Shown here one piece after another: positions 36,417 to 49,200 of a stretch of 64,000 bases of DNA. Under the pieces are notes generated by a model that was given only the letters and a program-made list of their open reading frames with translations, was not told the DNA's origin and searched no databases. Within the stretch, counting starts at the first letter, position 1. The number at the start of each line of letters is the position of its first letter. This DNA is from Strigamia acuminata. Its lineage: Eukaryota; Arthropoda; Chilopoda; Geophilomorpha; Linotaeniidae. Position numbers and translations under genes: made by a program. Where the stretch lies: assembly GCA_949358305.1 (NCBI GenBank), contig OX442323.1, forward strand, positions 5,766,001 to 5,830,000. Reading direction: 5' to 3'.

Positions 36417-36487
36417 ATGTTGCATAACTCGACAGTTGTTACCTTTAATTTGGCGATAGTCTTATCTTTACTGAGTGGAAGAATTTT
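36417..36487 (+). other. Orphan signal-peptide-like exon candidate
   Basis: An ATG opens a 23-codon segment (MLHNSTVVTFNLAIVLSLLS then GRIF) with a classic hydrophobic core. It ends in a strong donor, T|GTAAGTT, leaving one base in the last codon (phase 1). It cannot encode VEGF-like B through the acceptor at 36674-36675, because the junction gives an early stop. It is in phase with exon 2 of the Ig-domain gene (58308) and with several VEGF-like B exons (37448, 37572, 37699). Possibilities are an alternative first exon of the receptor-like gene, an alternative first exon of ligand B, or an upstream ORF. Confidence 0.35.
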
Positions 36488-36697
36488 TTGTAAGTTAAGT
36501 GGGTCATTCACCTGCCAATCACGAGCATTACTATCCGGAATGACGCGCAGTGTGGCGGGAAAAGCCACTTTTGAGCAGGTCGTGTCTCATTCGCTCGGAG
36601 GAGGAACGGAGAGCGAGCGCGGTGTTGAAATACAAACTTGAGTTGCATCTCTGCCAAGGTCTTTTGTCGTTTCAGTCAAACTATAAGTGAAATCAAC

Positions 36698-38616
36698 ATG
36701 ACTCTGCTGCTTCCAATTGTGGGTCTTGTGATCATTGGGTTGAGGATCGACACGTGTACTGCGATGGGTGGTATTCATCGAGTGAAACATGAAATTATAC
36801 CGACAACAACAGGTGCGAGGATCGTATTTCCTGGTCAAGGAAGTGGAAAATCTAGTCAAAAGCCACGTCCAGCGCCGACGATACGTGAGAACGAATCTAG
36901 TGCAAGTCAGGTTCGTCGATTTTTTTACGCTTCTAATTTTGTCTCAAATATTTTTATTTTTTTATTTTTTTAAAATTTTAATTTGGTTTTTCTCATCCTG
37001 TTTATTCATCTTTATGGAGCCATTTGGATAAATATTAAACTTCCAGGATTATTCATACATTAAGTGATTCATTTTTTTTTTAATTTCTCTATTGATCTTA
37101 CATCACAAAAGAAAAATATTTTTAGATTTTTAAATTTTTAAATTAATTTTTTTTTTGGGTGAGGTTAATTTTTCTTAAATATGTCCCAAGAGGTATGGGT
37201 CAAGATGTTAACGCTCTTTTCCGGGAATCGAGCCATTGGCCCCAATATTCATGATGGTAGTGAACTTTCTCTAATTTAAATTTTTAATTTTTTTTTTTTT
37301 TTAATTTCTTAGATTCCAGTTTCACTATTTTTAAAAAACACAATCACAAACACCGAAGATTTCATAAAAGATTTAGTAATCAACAAAGGTAGAAAAAAAA
37401 TAATATTTTTTAAAATAAAAAATTGCGACTTTACGTCCATTTTTTAGATGACCTTCAATCCGCTATCCCCGCATCCGCATATCCAGCCAACGCCAGCAGT
37501 AAGTCGATACAAATTTCTCAATTAAAATTACCAGTAATTAACTAATTAAATTTTTTATTCCGTAATTATAGTCTTAATGCGCGCCAATTCCGGTGGTAAG
37601 TCAAAATTACGCAAATCAATCACTCCAACCCTCCACACCCGTTTCCTTCACCTCTTGACCTTCTCTTTGACCCCTTTTATTTACACACGTATGTATAGGT
37701 TCATTCTCTTTTGCTGACATAGTGCGCACGGGAGATTTAGTCCAAATGGCCCAATGCGAACCTCAATTGACGCCGGTAGTATTGGATAAATCGAGCGACC
37801 CATCCGTCATTTATTTCCCTTCCTGCACTCGCGTGGAAAGGTGCGGCGGATGCTGCATGCACGATCTTTTGGCGTGCGAGCCAACCAAAAAAGAAGTTCT
37901 ACAAGTAAAGGTAAATAAAAAAACAGCTGTTTTTTGTTGTATCTTCGATAAAAAAGACCATCTGCGAATTTCTGTGCGAAAATCGAACTAATTCGACGTG
38001 TTTGTTGACGTTGCAGGTGATGGTTGCGCGTTATCAGCCGGGCATCGATGGCTTTAATCACGAAGGTTTTAAGCATTTAGAGTTGGAAAAACATTCCAGA
38101 TGCGAATGCAGATGCAAGTGAGACGATTTGGATTTAAAAGTTTTTTTATTGGTGTTTGTGTTTGTGTTTTAATTCGTGTTTTTCAGGACGAAAGAAGAGG
38201 ACTGTAACGGGCTTCAAGATTATCATCCGAATGAATGTAAATGCGTGTGTCGGAATGAGAAACAAATTGAACTTTGCACGGGAGAAAACCGATTCTGGGA
38301 TCCAATAACGTGCGAATGTCATTGTAGGAACATTCGTGAGTGCTCGACAGGATTTTATTACGATACCGCGACGTGCTCGTGAGTTTTTTGAAATTTTAAT
38401 TACAATTTCTTAAATATAAATATGTATTTTTAATTTTTTTTTTAATTTTTAATTGAATTTAGATGTATCGCCGAGCGTAATACAGCGCCCGTGTATCGAG
38501 TGCCCAGTGGATTTAACTGGAGAAATTCTGCACAGAGTCCACACAACTTCGACGCTGCGTGGTCTTCGTCTTCTAACGGTGGAAGATTAGTCCGGAGGAG
38601 CGCAAACAGCGGATGA
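36698..38616 (+). CDS. VEGF/PDGF (Pvf)-like secreted growth factor B
   Basis: Eight in-phase exons, 36698-36910, 37313-37388, 37448-37498, 37572-37595 (24-nt microexon), 37699-37910, 38017-38117, 38187-38378 and 38463-38616, give 340 residues. The start ATG precedes a signal peptide (MTLLLPIVGLVIIGLRIDTC). Residues about 122-226 form the cystine-knot domain with PSCTRVERCGGCCMHDLLAC, and end HSRCECRCK. The tail has VEGF-C/D-like BR3P Cys repeats (NECKCVCRNEKQIELC, TCECHCRNIRECSTGFYY). The knot-domain boundary (phase 0 before VMVARY) matches that in ligand A (VVALRY), which supports common ancestry. Ligand B has fused the two A tail exons. AATAAA occurs at 38701. It is predicted to be a secreted dimeric ligand of a VEGFR/Pvr-type receptor. 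The upstream acceptor at 36674-36675 implies a non-coding first exon. Confidence 0.9.
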
Positions 38617-40211
38617 TTAATATGTTTACGGGCAGCAGACGAAAGACTAGTGGTTTAATCAAGTGGACAATGAAAAATAATTTTTATGGGAAAAAGTGAC
38701 AATAAATGTGAAATCACAACAAGACAGGGTATTATTATATTGATGTTTTTATGGCATTCAGGCTTTAAAAAAATTTAAAAAGTGCAGATGATTATATAAA
38801 TCTGCAATGAAAAAGGTCACAATCTTCGAGTATTTTTTTTATTTAATTTAAGTTGTTGTGAAGAATATTGTGTAATTTAATTCGAATTTTAATTGTTTTA
38901 TTCAATTAAACTAATATTTATTCCTGTATTTCATGTTGTACATTTTTAATTTTATCAAAAATCAAGATAATGGTGTAAATATTGTGACTGAGGTGCTCTT
39001 TAAAATGAAATAAAATTGCTGTACTTACGTCTCGACTTACGTTGCTGTTAATTATTAAAGCGCTGGATCTCCGGGTTTATATGCATTTAGTGTTCACGAT
39101 TTACCGCCAGACGCCACTAAAGCACAGCAAATTTTGAAAATAAATGTTTATTTCTTATAATTTTCAAGCTTTCGAATTTCTTCTCTCTAATTACTCACGA
39201 AATAAAATTTTTAAACATAATTTTAAAAAAATTCTATCAAAATATCCACTACCTCAACCCCTCTCGGAAGATCTGCTGTTACTTCAAGATATACGTGAGA
39301 AGGAATCGTTTGTTATACGCTTCACCCACTGAAGTTCTTCGGTAGTACAGGGGAGATAGTGGGGCCAAATCTGTTCGGACCTGACCGGTCTAAGAAGGCC
39401 CCGAGTCGCTTTATATAGAAACTGAAATTTCCCTCCTGAATAAAACGAGTCGTAGCGCATACAACTCCATTTATTAATTAACTACTTCAGTTATTGATGT
39501 AAAATTCTTCAAATCCTTGAAAATCATATAATAAACTATTTATCTCTTAACAAAAACATTAAATTAATATACTATAATAATAATAATTATTATTTTCAAT
39601 AACAGGCGGAGCGAATAAATTTCCTTCATATTTCTTTGATCGATGACCCTTAATTATATTTATTTCCTGAATATTCTACAATTTTTTTCTGGAAATTCAA
39701 TTCCTAGAGAATTTTCCTTTCGAATTTTCCGTCTTTTTAGTATCAGCAAGAAAGTTTACTTTTTACTTTTGTTTGCATTGCATTTTATTACAGAAAACCA
39801 GAGATAAAGACGGGTCTGTTTTCTTTCACCACTTCGTCTGCACCCAGGAGCTGTCCTGCAATGTCAGCACATCAGATTTAATTTCAAAACGAGGTTAAAT
39901 CGAGGTTGCATATTCCATTAAAAAAGAAACATTAATTTTAACTTTAGTCACCTCCATAAATTATTATATTTTTTTTTACTGCATTTGGTTTTGCGCAATT
40001 AATAAACAGCAATGTCTCATTACGCGCAAGGATTAGTTCATCAATCTACCACATGATGGCGTTAAAAATGCAATTTTTTGTTGCTCCAATTTTACTGGGT
40101 CAGTCTAGTTGTCTGGCGTTAATTTCACTCGCACATTTGCAAGCGAGATATATATTTTTTGTCATGCACCTGCAATACTCCGAAGAAATTAATTGAAAAA
40201 GCAGTGGCAAT
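38617..40211. other. Intergenic, 3' UTR of VEGF-like B and spacer
   Basis: Poly(A) signals AATAAA at 38701 and about 39010. The remainder is AT-rich without recognised repeats or exons. Confidence 0.4.
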
Positions 40212-43200
40212 ATGCACGCGACGGAACACTTATTGCAATTGTCTTTATTTTGGTTTACAACTTTCACAATTAATGGAGCGCACACACGAAAAGGTAAAAA
40301 AAATATCATCCAAATTAAATATTAGTTTCGTTTATTTAGATCAGTTAAAACCGTAAAAAGTTGACAGAATAAAACGACCTTCAAATTCGTAATGAGATGA
40401 ACTGATTACCTAAGACCTTGATGGGTCATCACCTCTTTCATTCCCACTTTCCATTTATTTTTTAAATCCACAATACAATTCCACGAAACCCATCATTCAA
40501 CTTAAGAGTATTTCATCTTGCAGCTGTTAGTTATCGCAGTCTAATCAAATAACACTCATATCCTGTTTATCTCTCCGCTCAGCTTCTTAATTTTCATCCT
40601 ATTAGCAATTTCTTACGTCAATTGTGCTCTTAAAACATACATTCTACATATTTAAGCCAATCTTTCTTGTTTAGTTCCATATTAGCTACATTTACTTCAC
40701 TTATCGGGGTATTTAAGTGTCTTAAAGCCAATTTAAATGTCAATTACCCGCATTTAACACCCCAATTTCTATTAGCCTCAATCGAATTTATTCACCATAA
40801 TCTTCCACCGCTGTTTCCGATTAAGAAAAAAAATGTTGTTCCACCCACAAAACCAGTTGAGATTTTTTTTAACTAAATATAAAATGTGGAACTACATGAA
40901 ATCCCGTTTATGGGTCTACGACCTCGCGAATAGCCTTTTATTTGTGTTTTCATAAATACGTATGTGACGATTACCTTCTGGAGATAGCAATTGCTAAACT
41001 AAAGTGTGAACTATCTGTGTGAAAATGTAAAATATGCAAACCTGATGTTTTCTCAAAACATATAACATTTATTCCGGTTTGAACCTTATATAAATACTAT
41101 GCCTACAAGTGGCTAAAATGACGAGAAGTTAAACTATACAGTTGTTTGGCAAAAGCCCTGAAATAATATCATTTGAAGGCTTCAGTCATGCAATAAGAAT
41201 TTGTAACGGTCTTATTGCTGTGACGTAAAAGATGTCATCTATGAATGGCTTTGGCTTCTAAATGGTCCGGGGTTTGGTTCTAAAAGGCGTGTAAATGGTT
41301 AGGCTGGGTGGGTTATATCCGAGAGGTGCGGTTGACTTTTCTGTATCGTCACACACATCGCATCGCAGATAATTGTTGTAATCAATAATTACCGCGAGAT
41401 GTAACAATGTGAGAATAAATATTCATATTAATTCTATGGAATTAATCATGATATTTTAGAGTCACAAACTTAACTAAAACTATGAAAATAAGTAAAATAT
41501 ATTAAAATAGCGCCGAGCTATTTTTTGCCCCGAGTGCAATCAACATCTAAGTTAGACTTAAATGTTCCGTCAAACCAATAACGAATTGAATCGAAATATC
41601 TCGCAGGAAAGGTTATCCATCGCCGGGAAATTACTCCACTCGGTCCTGGCTGGCGGGAGAGTAACCGGGAAATTACTCCGCGTCGATTACTCTGATAATG
41701 CGTCTGTGAAATATAAATACTCCACTCTAGATTCTACATTACCAATGCGTCTGTGAATTTTACTCCACTCTAGATTCTGCACTCTACAACGGAATGTTGG
41801 CATGAAGCTGGAGGGAGTGCGTCTGTGGGTTGTACCCCACTCTAGATACTACACTTAAATGTGTCTGTGAATTACTCACTCTAGTTACAACATTTCTACA
41901 ACGGAATGTTGGCATGAAGAGGCGGGCAGTGTGTCTGTGAGTCTTCTACCCACTCTAGATACTAATACCTTGTTCGCACCAAAATGTTTGGGCTAGCCTA
42001 ATTTTTAAAACTAGTTCTAGCCTGACATTAGGTTAAAAAGTTCAGGCTAGAGCGTTCGCACCAAAAGGCATAAAGCCACAAATCCAGGCATGTGTGAACG
42101 ATCAAACAGGAAACAGGAACAATGCAATCCAGGAGGTGATCTCAATCATTATCAAAATGGCTGCACTAACAACACAACAATTTGAAATGATGCTGTTTGT
42201 TATGTCTTCGAAGTTAAATGAAGTGAACACTCGAATAGCAGCAAACCACCACAGATTGATGCAGCTGTTGCGCCATCGCCAGCGCCGCCAAATTCGTCTA
42301 CGCAAAATGGAGTTAATTATTACCACATACTTGATTCAAATGCAGAGGGCCCAGCCTGTTTGTTGGTCACAAGTAAAATCAGACGAATGGTGGGTAATTG
42401 CGAAAAATATGTCTGACAAGCGGTGGAAAGACAACTTCAGAGTCTCGAGAGCAACATACAACTATTTGTGCACCCAGATGAATGAAATGACACGTGAAGA
42501 CACACACTACAGACGGAGCATTGAATTAGATAAACGAGTTGCGATTGCATTGTACACTCTTGCCTCAACAGCCGAATTTAGAACAATTGGACATTTGTTT
42601 GGGATTGGCAAGACGTCAGTCTGCGAGATACTACATGAATTTGTGTGCTTAGTTGTTGATAAGTTGATGCCTGAACATATAAAGTTCCCACAAACCCGGG
42701 AGGAATTGAAAATGAAGGCAGAAGAGTTTAAATTGTTATGGGAATTTCCTCAGTGCATCGGGGCAATAGATGGTACACATATTAAAATTGGTCCACCCAA
42801 AGAACATGCAGTTGATTATTATAACTACAAAAGTTGCTACAGCATTGTTTTGTTAGCAATTTGTGATGCTGCGTACAAATTCACGTACATTAATGCTGGT
42901 GCAGCAGGAAGAAACAATGACTCCCATGTGTTTCAAAATTGTGGAATATTTTCTGTAATGACAAAGTGTCAATTATTACATGATCTTGGTGAACTGTATA
43001 TGGGTAAAAAAATTCCTTTGCTGTTGCTTGCTGATTCTGCCTTTCCACTAATGCCAACGGTTATGAAACCTTTTCCAGATAATAATGATTTACCTGATGA
43101 AAAAAGATTATTTAACTATCATTTGTCCAAAGCTAGGAGAGTTATTGAAAATGCATTTGGCCGTTTGAAGGCACGATTTCGATTTGTTAGTAAAAGAATA

Positions 43201-46200
43201 GAATTAAATTTAGAAAATGTGTCACAAGTAGTCCAATGTTGTTGCACATTGCATAATATTTGTGAGCAATTAAATGATAATGTTGAGCAAGCGTGGCTAG
43301 ATGAATTGAGTGTTGCTGTAAACAACGAGGGTCATGCAACTGTGCTTGGGGAGAGAGATAATGGAGCTCAAATAATCCGAGAGGCACTTGTTGAATACTT
43401 CCAGACCCTCCCGTGATAAAAATTCCAAAAATAGACTTGTGTACTTTCTGCATGTAAAACCAACTAAAAAGCAAATAAAATAAATGAGTAATATATGTTT
43501 TTATTTATAAAGTGAATTTATTTTCTGTTTAAATAATCTCCAAACATTTGATTGAAATTGCGTTGCAATTCCACACTTTCACTGAAAAGGTTATTTTGAT
43601 CCTTTAACAAAGTGTGAAATTGTTCATCACTTTTTTGTGATTCCAGCCGGTCCTTTTTAATTTCTTCCAGCATCTCCACGATGATGGTCTTTGGAGTTTG
43701 CTTCCTCCTATTTTTCCGCTCTAGAAATTTAGCTCTAGCAGCGGAAATAGTTGGTGTTTGGTCTAAAGTCCCAGTGGCATCCGAGTCTGATATTTCCCTG
43801 TTTGCATCTGGGGCCAAAAGGTCACTTTGGGAAGAGTATTCCCCCACATCTATAATAAATGATAATTTTAGTTATTTTAAATTTTTTTTTTACTTTTAAG
43901 TTGTAATAAATTAACTTATTTGCATATGATGATAAAAAATTAATTTTTTATGGCTATTTATAGCCATAAATTAATTATGAAGGCTGTAAATGCATTATTT
44001 ACATGTTAAAACATATTTTGTATACATGGAAATTAATTTTTACAGGTATAAATACATCTTATACATGTGAAAATTAATTTTTAAATGTATAAATACACCT
44101 TATATGTGAGAACATCAATTTTTACAGGTGTAAATACACTTAATAAATGTGAAAATTAATTTTTACGGGTGTGAATACACCAAATACATGTAAAAATTAA
44201 TTTTTACGGGTGTAAATACACTTAATAAATGTAAAAATTAATTTTTACGGGTGTAAACACACCTAATACATGTGAAAATTAATTTTTACGGGTGTAAATA
44301 CACTTAATAAATGTAAAAATTAATTTTTACGGGTGTATATACATCAAATACATGTGAAATTTAATTTTTACCTGTGCTGAGATCTCCTAAATCATCAGCA
44401 ACTTCAGTTGTTATTGCCTGAAAAATTGCAGCTGGAGTCTGTGGTGTTTGGGGAACATTTATTTCTTCTCTGCTGGTGTTGAGATTTCCAAGAGTAGATT
44501 CTTGCATTAAATATTCATTGTTGACAGGCAGACAACCAAGAATTTCATGGATTGGATAATAAAAGCGCCATGTGGATCTTTTCCCACCTGATGGTCCAAT
44601 TGCACTTTTTTCTTTCCTGAAATTTAAATCGGAATTAAAATCATACTTGAAAATGAGTAATTCTTTATCAATAAATAAACTTACCTGTAGTCTGCAGTGA
44701 GGTTTTTTATTTTTCTTTGGATCGCATCCCATGTCCGCGTGTATCCATTTTCACTTAAACTAGCCGCCATTTTTTGATAAACAATACGGTTGCGTTTAGT
44801 ACTCCTTAAATCATCAATGTTTTCCCACCAGACTTGGATGAGAACAACAATCTCGCTATCTTTCCACCGCTCTTTCATTGTTTTGTCCTTTTGAGCACGT
44901 GGAATTGTCGAAGCTGCACGTTGCTTTTCAGCCGCCATTTAATTTTAACTGTTGCACGCAGGGAATTGTGGGAAAGTTTTGGGCTAGCTTTGGCAATTAT
45001 CTAGTTCACAGAACTGGCTTTTAATTATCTGGTTTAAACATTTTTAAACTAGATAATTTTGGGCCAGATGCGTTCGCACCAAGAAAAAGAACTAGATTTA
45101 AACTTTGGGCTAGCCCAAACATTCTGGTGCGAACAAGGTATAACACTAAATACAAAGTATTTCTACAACGGATTGTCGGAACGCAGAGAAGTATAATATG
45201 TGCTCAAGTAATATCAGTATCAAACAAAAACAGAACAAGAGCGAGCTATATCCGTTTTGCAGGGGGATATATACTCGGTGAGGAGAATAGCTGTTCAGTG
45301 ATCCAATGGGATCACTGGGCAGTCAAATCCATCCAATCCCAGATCATAGGAAGTGGATACTCAGGACATAGTCTTCTACTAGGTCCACTACAGGAACTGG
45401 ATACGCAGGACACATTTTGGATTAAGTCCCTTTGACTATAATCCAAAAGGAGTCCAACTCACAGTGGGTGATGGGGGGTGACTTCACCAGGTGTAGAGTT
45501 TGCACATAATTCAATAGAATTATGTGACAAATAAATCAACTAGTTTTTAAACATCCAAAAGTATTTAAAAGTGTCTAAAGTTGCAGTGGAATAAAATATA
45601 AATAGTAATTTATATTTTATTCACTCAAAAATTGTCGAAATTTGAATTTACCGCTAAAACGCATCAGCGCCATCTATTGGTGAAGTAATCGTCCTATACT
45701 AACAAAGTGCATGACAGTGTAACCGTCACAAGTCCCCCTTAAATATATGTTAATACCTGTATTAACATACTATTTATTCCGAATATCTTGAGGATCAAGA
45801 CCACACTGTCATCTAGGGGACTCGAGCTGTAATCCTTGGTAAGTAAAAACCTTTATTTTATATCTTAATAGTATAAATAAAGAGTATTTCTTAATCAAAT
45901 GCTTCAAAAAATATTTATTAGGGTTATAAAACTTTCAATTATCAATAATAACTTCCATCTCTCTTTACAGGTGGACTTACAACTGCATCAAGAAAAGGCG
46001 ATAACTTAAACTAACATCAAACTCTTGTACCAAACAAATGATTAATAAAATTTAACAATTATTTTCACAAAACTTAACTTCTCACTGGAAATATAATGAT
46101 TTGCAAAATAACACTTTACACGTTAAAATTCAAGTATTAAAATTAGTATTCATATAAACAAACTCACATTGACTCGTAATCAAATTTTAACAGAATTGTT

Positions 46201-49200
46201 AAATTAACTATTAAAGATCTTTGAATTATTCACAAAAACGGCATAAAATACACCTGAACCTGACTAACTCTTGATTTCATCTCGGGTCAAGAAATGGAGA
46301 TGGAGAAAATGGACTCGTTACTTCTGGTCTTGCCTAAAAGGGGAAGATATCGGGAAAGTAACGGATCTCGACATCGTTGACGCTTTTCTAGTCCAACTCT
46401 TCATCCTCAATAAATCCTTCCATGGATGTAACAACTTCCGAGACGGCTGCGGGTGGAGAATTAAGTTGAATAGCTACCAATTCCGGTACTACATCTGGCT
46501 CAACGTCATGGATCAGTGGATTTAGGAGCATTCTGTGTTGTTCTTCGGTGAATACTTCCAGGGGATCAGGCCCTCCTAACGGAATGGTGTTAGCGCTGGT
46601 TGGCTCGGAGAAAACCAAGTGATGGTCGGGTAAGCCAGAGTGCCATCCCTCACGAATCAACGGGTGTGCTGCTGCTGAGACCTGCTGTAAAATCTTACAC
46701 CAAATAAAAGAGCGAGTTTGAAAAGATTCCGGCCGGGATGGATGAAAAATCCATTGGATCACGGCCAGTGGCACGCTCAAATCTGGAATTCGGTCGTTTG
46801 AAATCGACACACTAATACGTTTAGCTGCTTCCAATAAAATTGGGAAATAATGTTCCACTTCTGCCTTCGTTTGTTCCGTGAGTGACATGTCTGGTCTCGG
46901 CATATATGGGTGGACCAGTAAAATAACCGGTTCAGCAGCGTTGTTTACTTCGGGGAGCGGAATAGTCGCTACGATCATGTTGTTAGCCGAAGTTCCCTCT
47001 GGAGAAGCGGCGGCTTGCGGACCAGAATCGGCTGCAACCGGCGGAGAATCAGACGCAGTAACTGACGTTGGTTCGTTCGTTGGGAGGTTTTCCGCCGAGA
47101 CAACCGGAGTTCCATCAATCGCAGGGGTGGGAGTTTCCGGCTCGCGTTGTGGCTCCGTAAATCCTCCTCGTGGAGTCGAGGTGCTGGACATTTGTGCCGG
47201 GTCTACATAAATAGCCTGCTCCGGGCCCTGGTGGATGAGGCCACATTCGCGACACATCGCCCAATTGCGTGCTGTCGGCGTACTTAGCCCCTTGACGATA
47301 AATGGAAGAATTTCTTCATTCCACATGCTGGATATGGCAACGCGTTTACCACCGTGACAGTTCACGCAGACTACGGCGTGAATGCCGGATAACAAGGACG
47401 ACAACCATCCGCATCCTGCGCACAATGGGCAGAACATCAGCTTCGACTTTGGCATGATGTTAGTCCCCAAGGCGGCAGCTTCCATATCTCGAAATACGTG
47501 TTCTCTTCGCTGCTTCCGGTAACTTGGCAAATTTAGCTCCGATATCGAGCGAGCCTGCGATGTTGGGCGGGTCAGCGCTTCGGATGAAGATGCCAACGTG
47601 GACTTGGTGGGTCCTTTGGATTTGCCAGTCTTGCCTCGACTAGCGGTATCACGCGGATTTCGTGGTCGGGCAAACTGCCTGCTGGTAGCTGGAGGCGGAG
47701 CTTCTTCAACCGATTCTTCTTCTTGTGAGAAGTCATCTTGGCGCCGTCTCCTCGAGGCAGAACGGGAGTATTGTGACGAGTCGTCAGAAAAATCCCAATT
47801 CGGCGCATCATAGGTTACAACACGCTGACTAGCTTGACGGCCTCTGGAAGGACGCGAGTCGGTCGGGCTAACACCCATGGCGGTCCTAATTCGTGGCGGT
47901 ACGAGATCCGGGTTATCACGGGCCCAGTTGGCAACGAGCTCGGGGTCAGAGGAGGGATTAACGAAGCGATAATCCGTCTCTTCCGACTCTTCTGGATCCC
48001 AATGCACGTACTGTCGCTTGCTAGCACGACCTCGGCGACTCATTGCATCTTCAAGAAAATATAAATTTTATTTGAGAACATGAATCAACCGTCGGAAATT
48101 AATTTAATTTCAAATTAAATTAATTGTCGACCAACAACTGGATTAATTTCATAATTAATTCTTAAGTTCCCTTGTTAGTGTGTTTCCTCCATTTGTCGAA
48201 TAATTATTAAGATTAATAATTATTCTCGACTTGGCATATAATTTCATTTTATCGTTTAAAACAATATCGCTGATAAAATATTCAAATTAGTGTTTATTTA
48301 ATGAAATAAACCTAATTTTTGTATCTACACGACATAATAACTAAAAAACATATAAAAATATTAAAAAAAAATATTTTTGTAAGTGTTTTTTAGCATCCGA
48401 CAATAGTCATTTTACATGGTTTTAATTGTACGAATAATTCCACAATTCGTCCGAGTAAATAATTTACTACCGACATCTGGTGGCGTTTGCCCCTATCATA
48501 CACGTGACTTGTTAACACATGTCTGCTCACCAATTTCCAAGGAACTTAAGAGATATTTTATCTTTCATAAAATAAACACTTACTAACTAGGTGTAGTCCT
48601 AGAAGGGTATACTTGGCTAGTTTAATGTCTAGTTTCACGTATTTGCGAGGGCTGTTCGGTTCCGGCGATGTTGGCCGATAAAAACGTTGTGCGGCGCGTG
48701 CGAATTCTAAGTCCGCCGTAATGAACGCTTAACCAAAATAAATGTTGTCAATTAATGTCAAAATATTATAAATTTTGACAAAATATTGCTTAAATGTTTA
48801 CCGGGAATTCACTTAGTGAGTTCGTGAAAGGCTTACTCGCGATTTTGTCCACGAGATGGTTTCGATAATCAGCGTCGTGTCGATAATTTCTGAATTTGAA
48901 CTGATATTCGTCAAATGAAAAAATCAGTAAAATAAACGATAAGTGTTCAAAATCATCTAGATTTTAACTCACTAAATTTCAGCGAAAATCCGTTAAAGCG
49001 TCGAAGGGTCGAGAATAATCCTTGATTTCAGTCCAGTACAAAACTTGGCGAACAAGTGAGTGATAATCTCAAACCAGGGGTTAAGGGGAGTTTCGAGGAG
49101 TAATTTGATTGGTTTGTAATTACTCATCTCGAAGTTTCTATTAACCCAAAGGGGGAAACACAGTTTCAAGTAAATGTTTACACGTAGATTAATTTGAATA

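Larger units (their letters stand above)
41966..45140 (+). mobile_element. Autonomous PIF/Harbinger DNA transposon, 3175 bp
   Basis: The left end TACCTTGTTCGCACCAAAAT and the reverse complement of the right end TACCTTGTTCGCACCAGAAT form inverted repeats of about 33 bp with one mismatch. TAA flanks both sides (41963-41965 and 45141-45143); the undisturbed LTR has TTA there, so the duplication is the family's 3-bp TWA. It encodes both proteins typical of the superfamily: a DDE transposase on the plus strand and a Myb/SANT-like DNA-binding protein on the minus strand, converging tail to tail. Confidence 0.95.
40963..45730 (-). repeat. Gypsy 3' LTR, split by Harbinger insertion
   Basis: Starts TGTGACGATTACC and ends GTAACCGTCACA on the plus strand, giving TG...CA on both strands with short inverted ends. 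It is collinear with 56555-58144 from 40963 to 41965 and from 45141 to 45730. The 3178-bp excess equals the Harbinger element plus its 3-bp target duplication. Confidence 0.93.

Noticed and set aside
41562-41756. 64-residue frame present twice (also at 57154-57348)
   Set aside because: It lies in both LTRs, has no recognisable domain, and lies opposite to the element's coding strand.
46878-47210. Plus-strand frame across the gypsy third ORF
   Set aside because: It is an antisense shadow of a longer ATG-initiated frame in the element's sense orientation.
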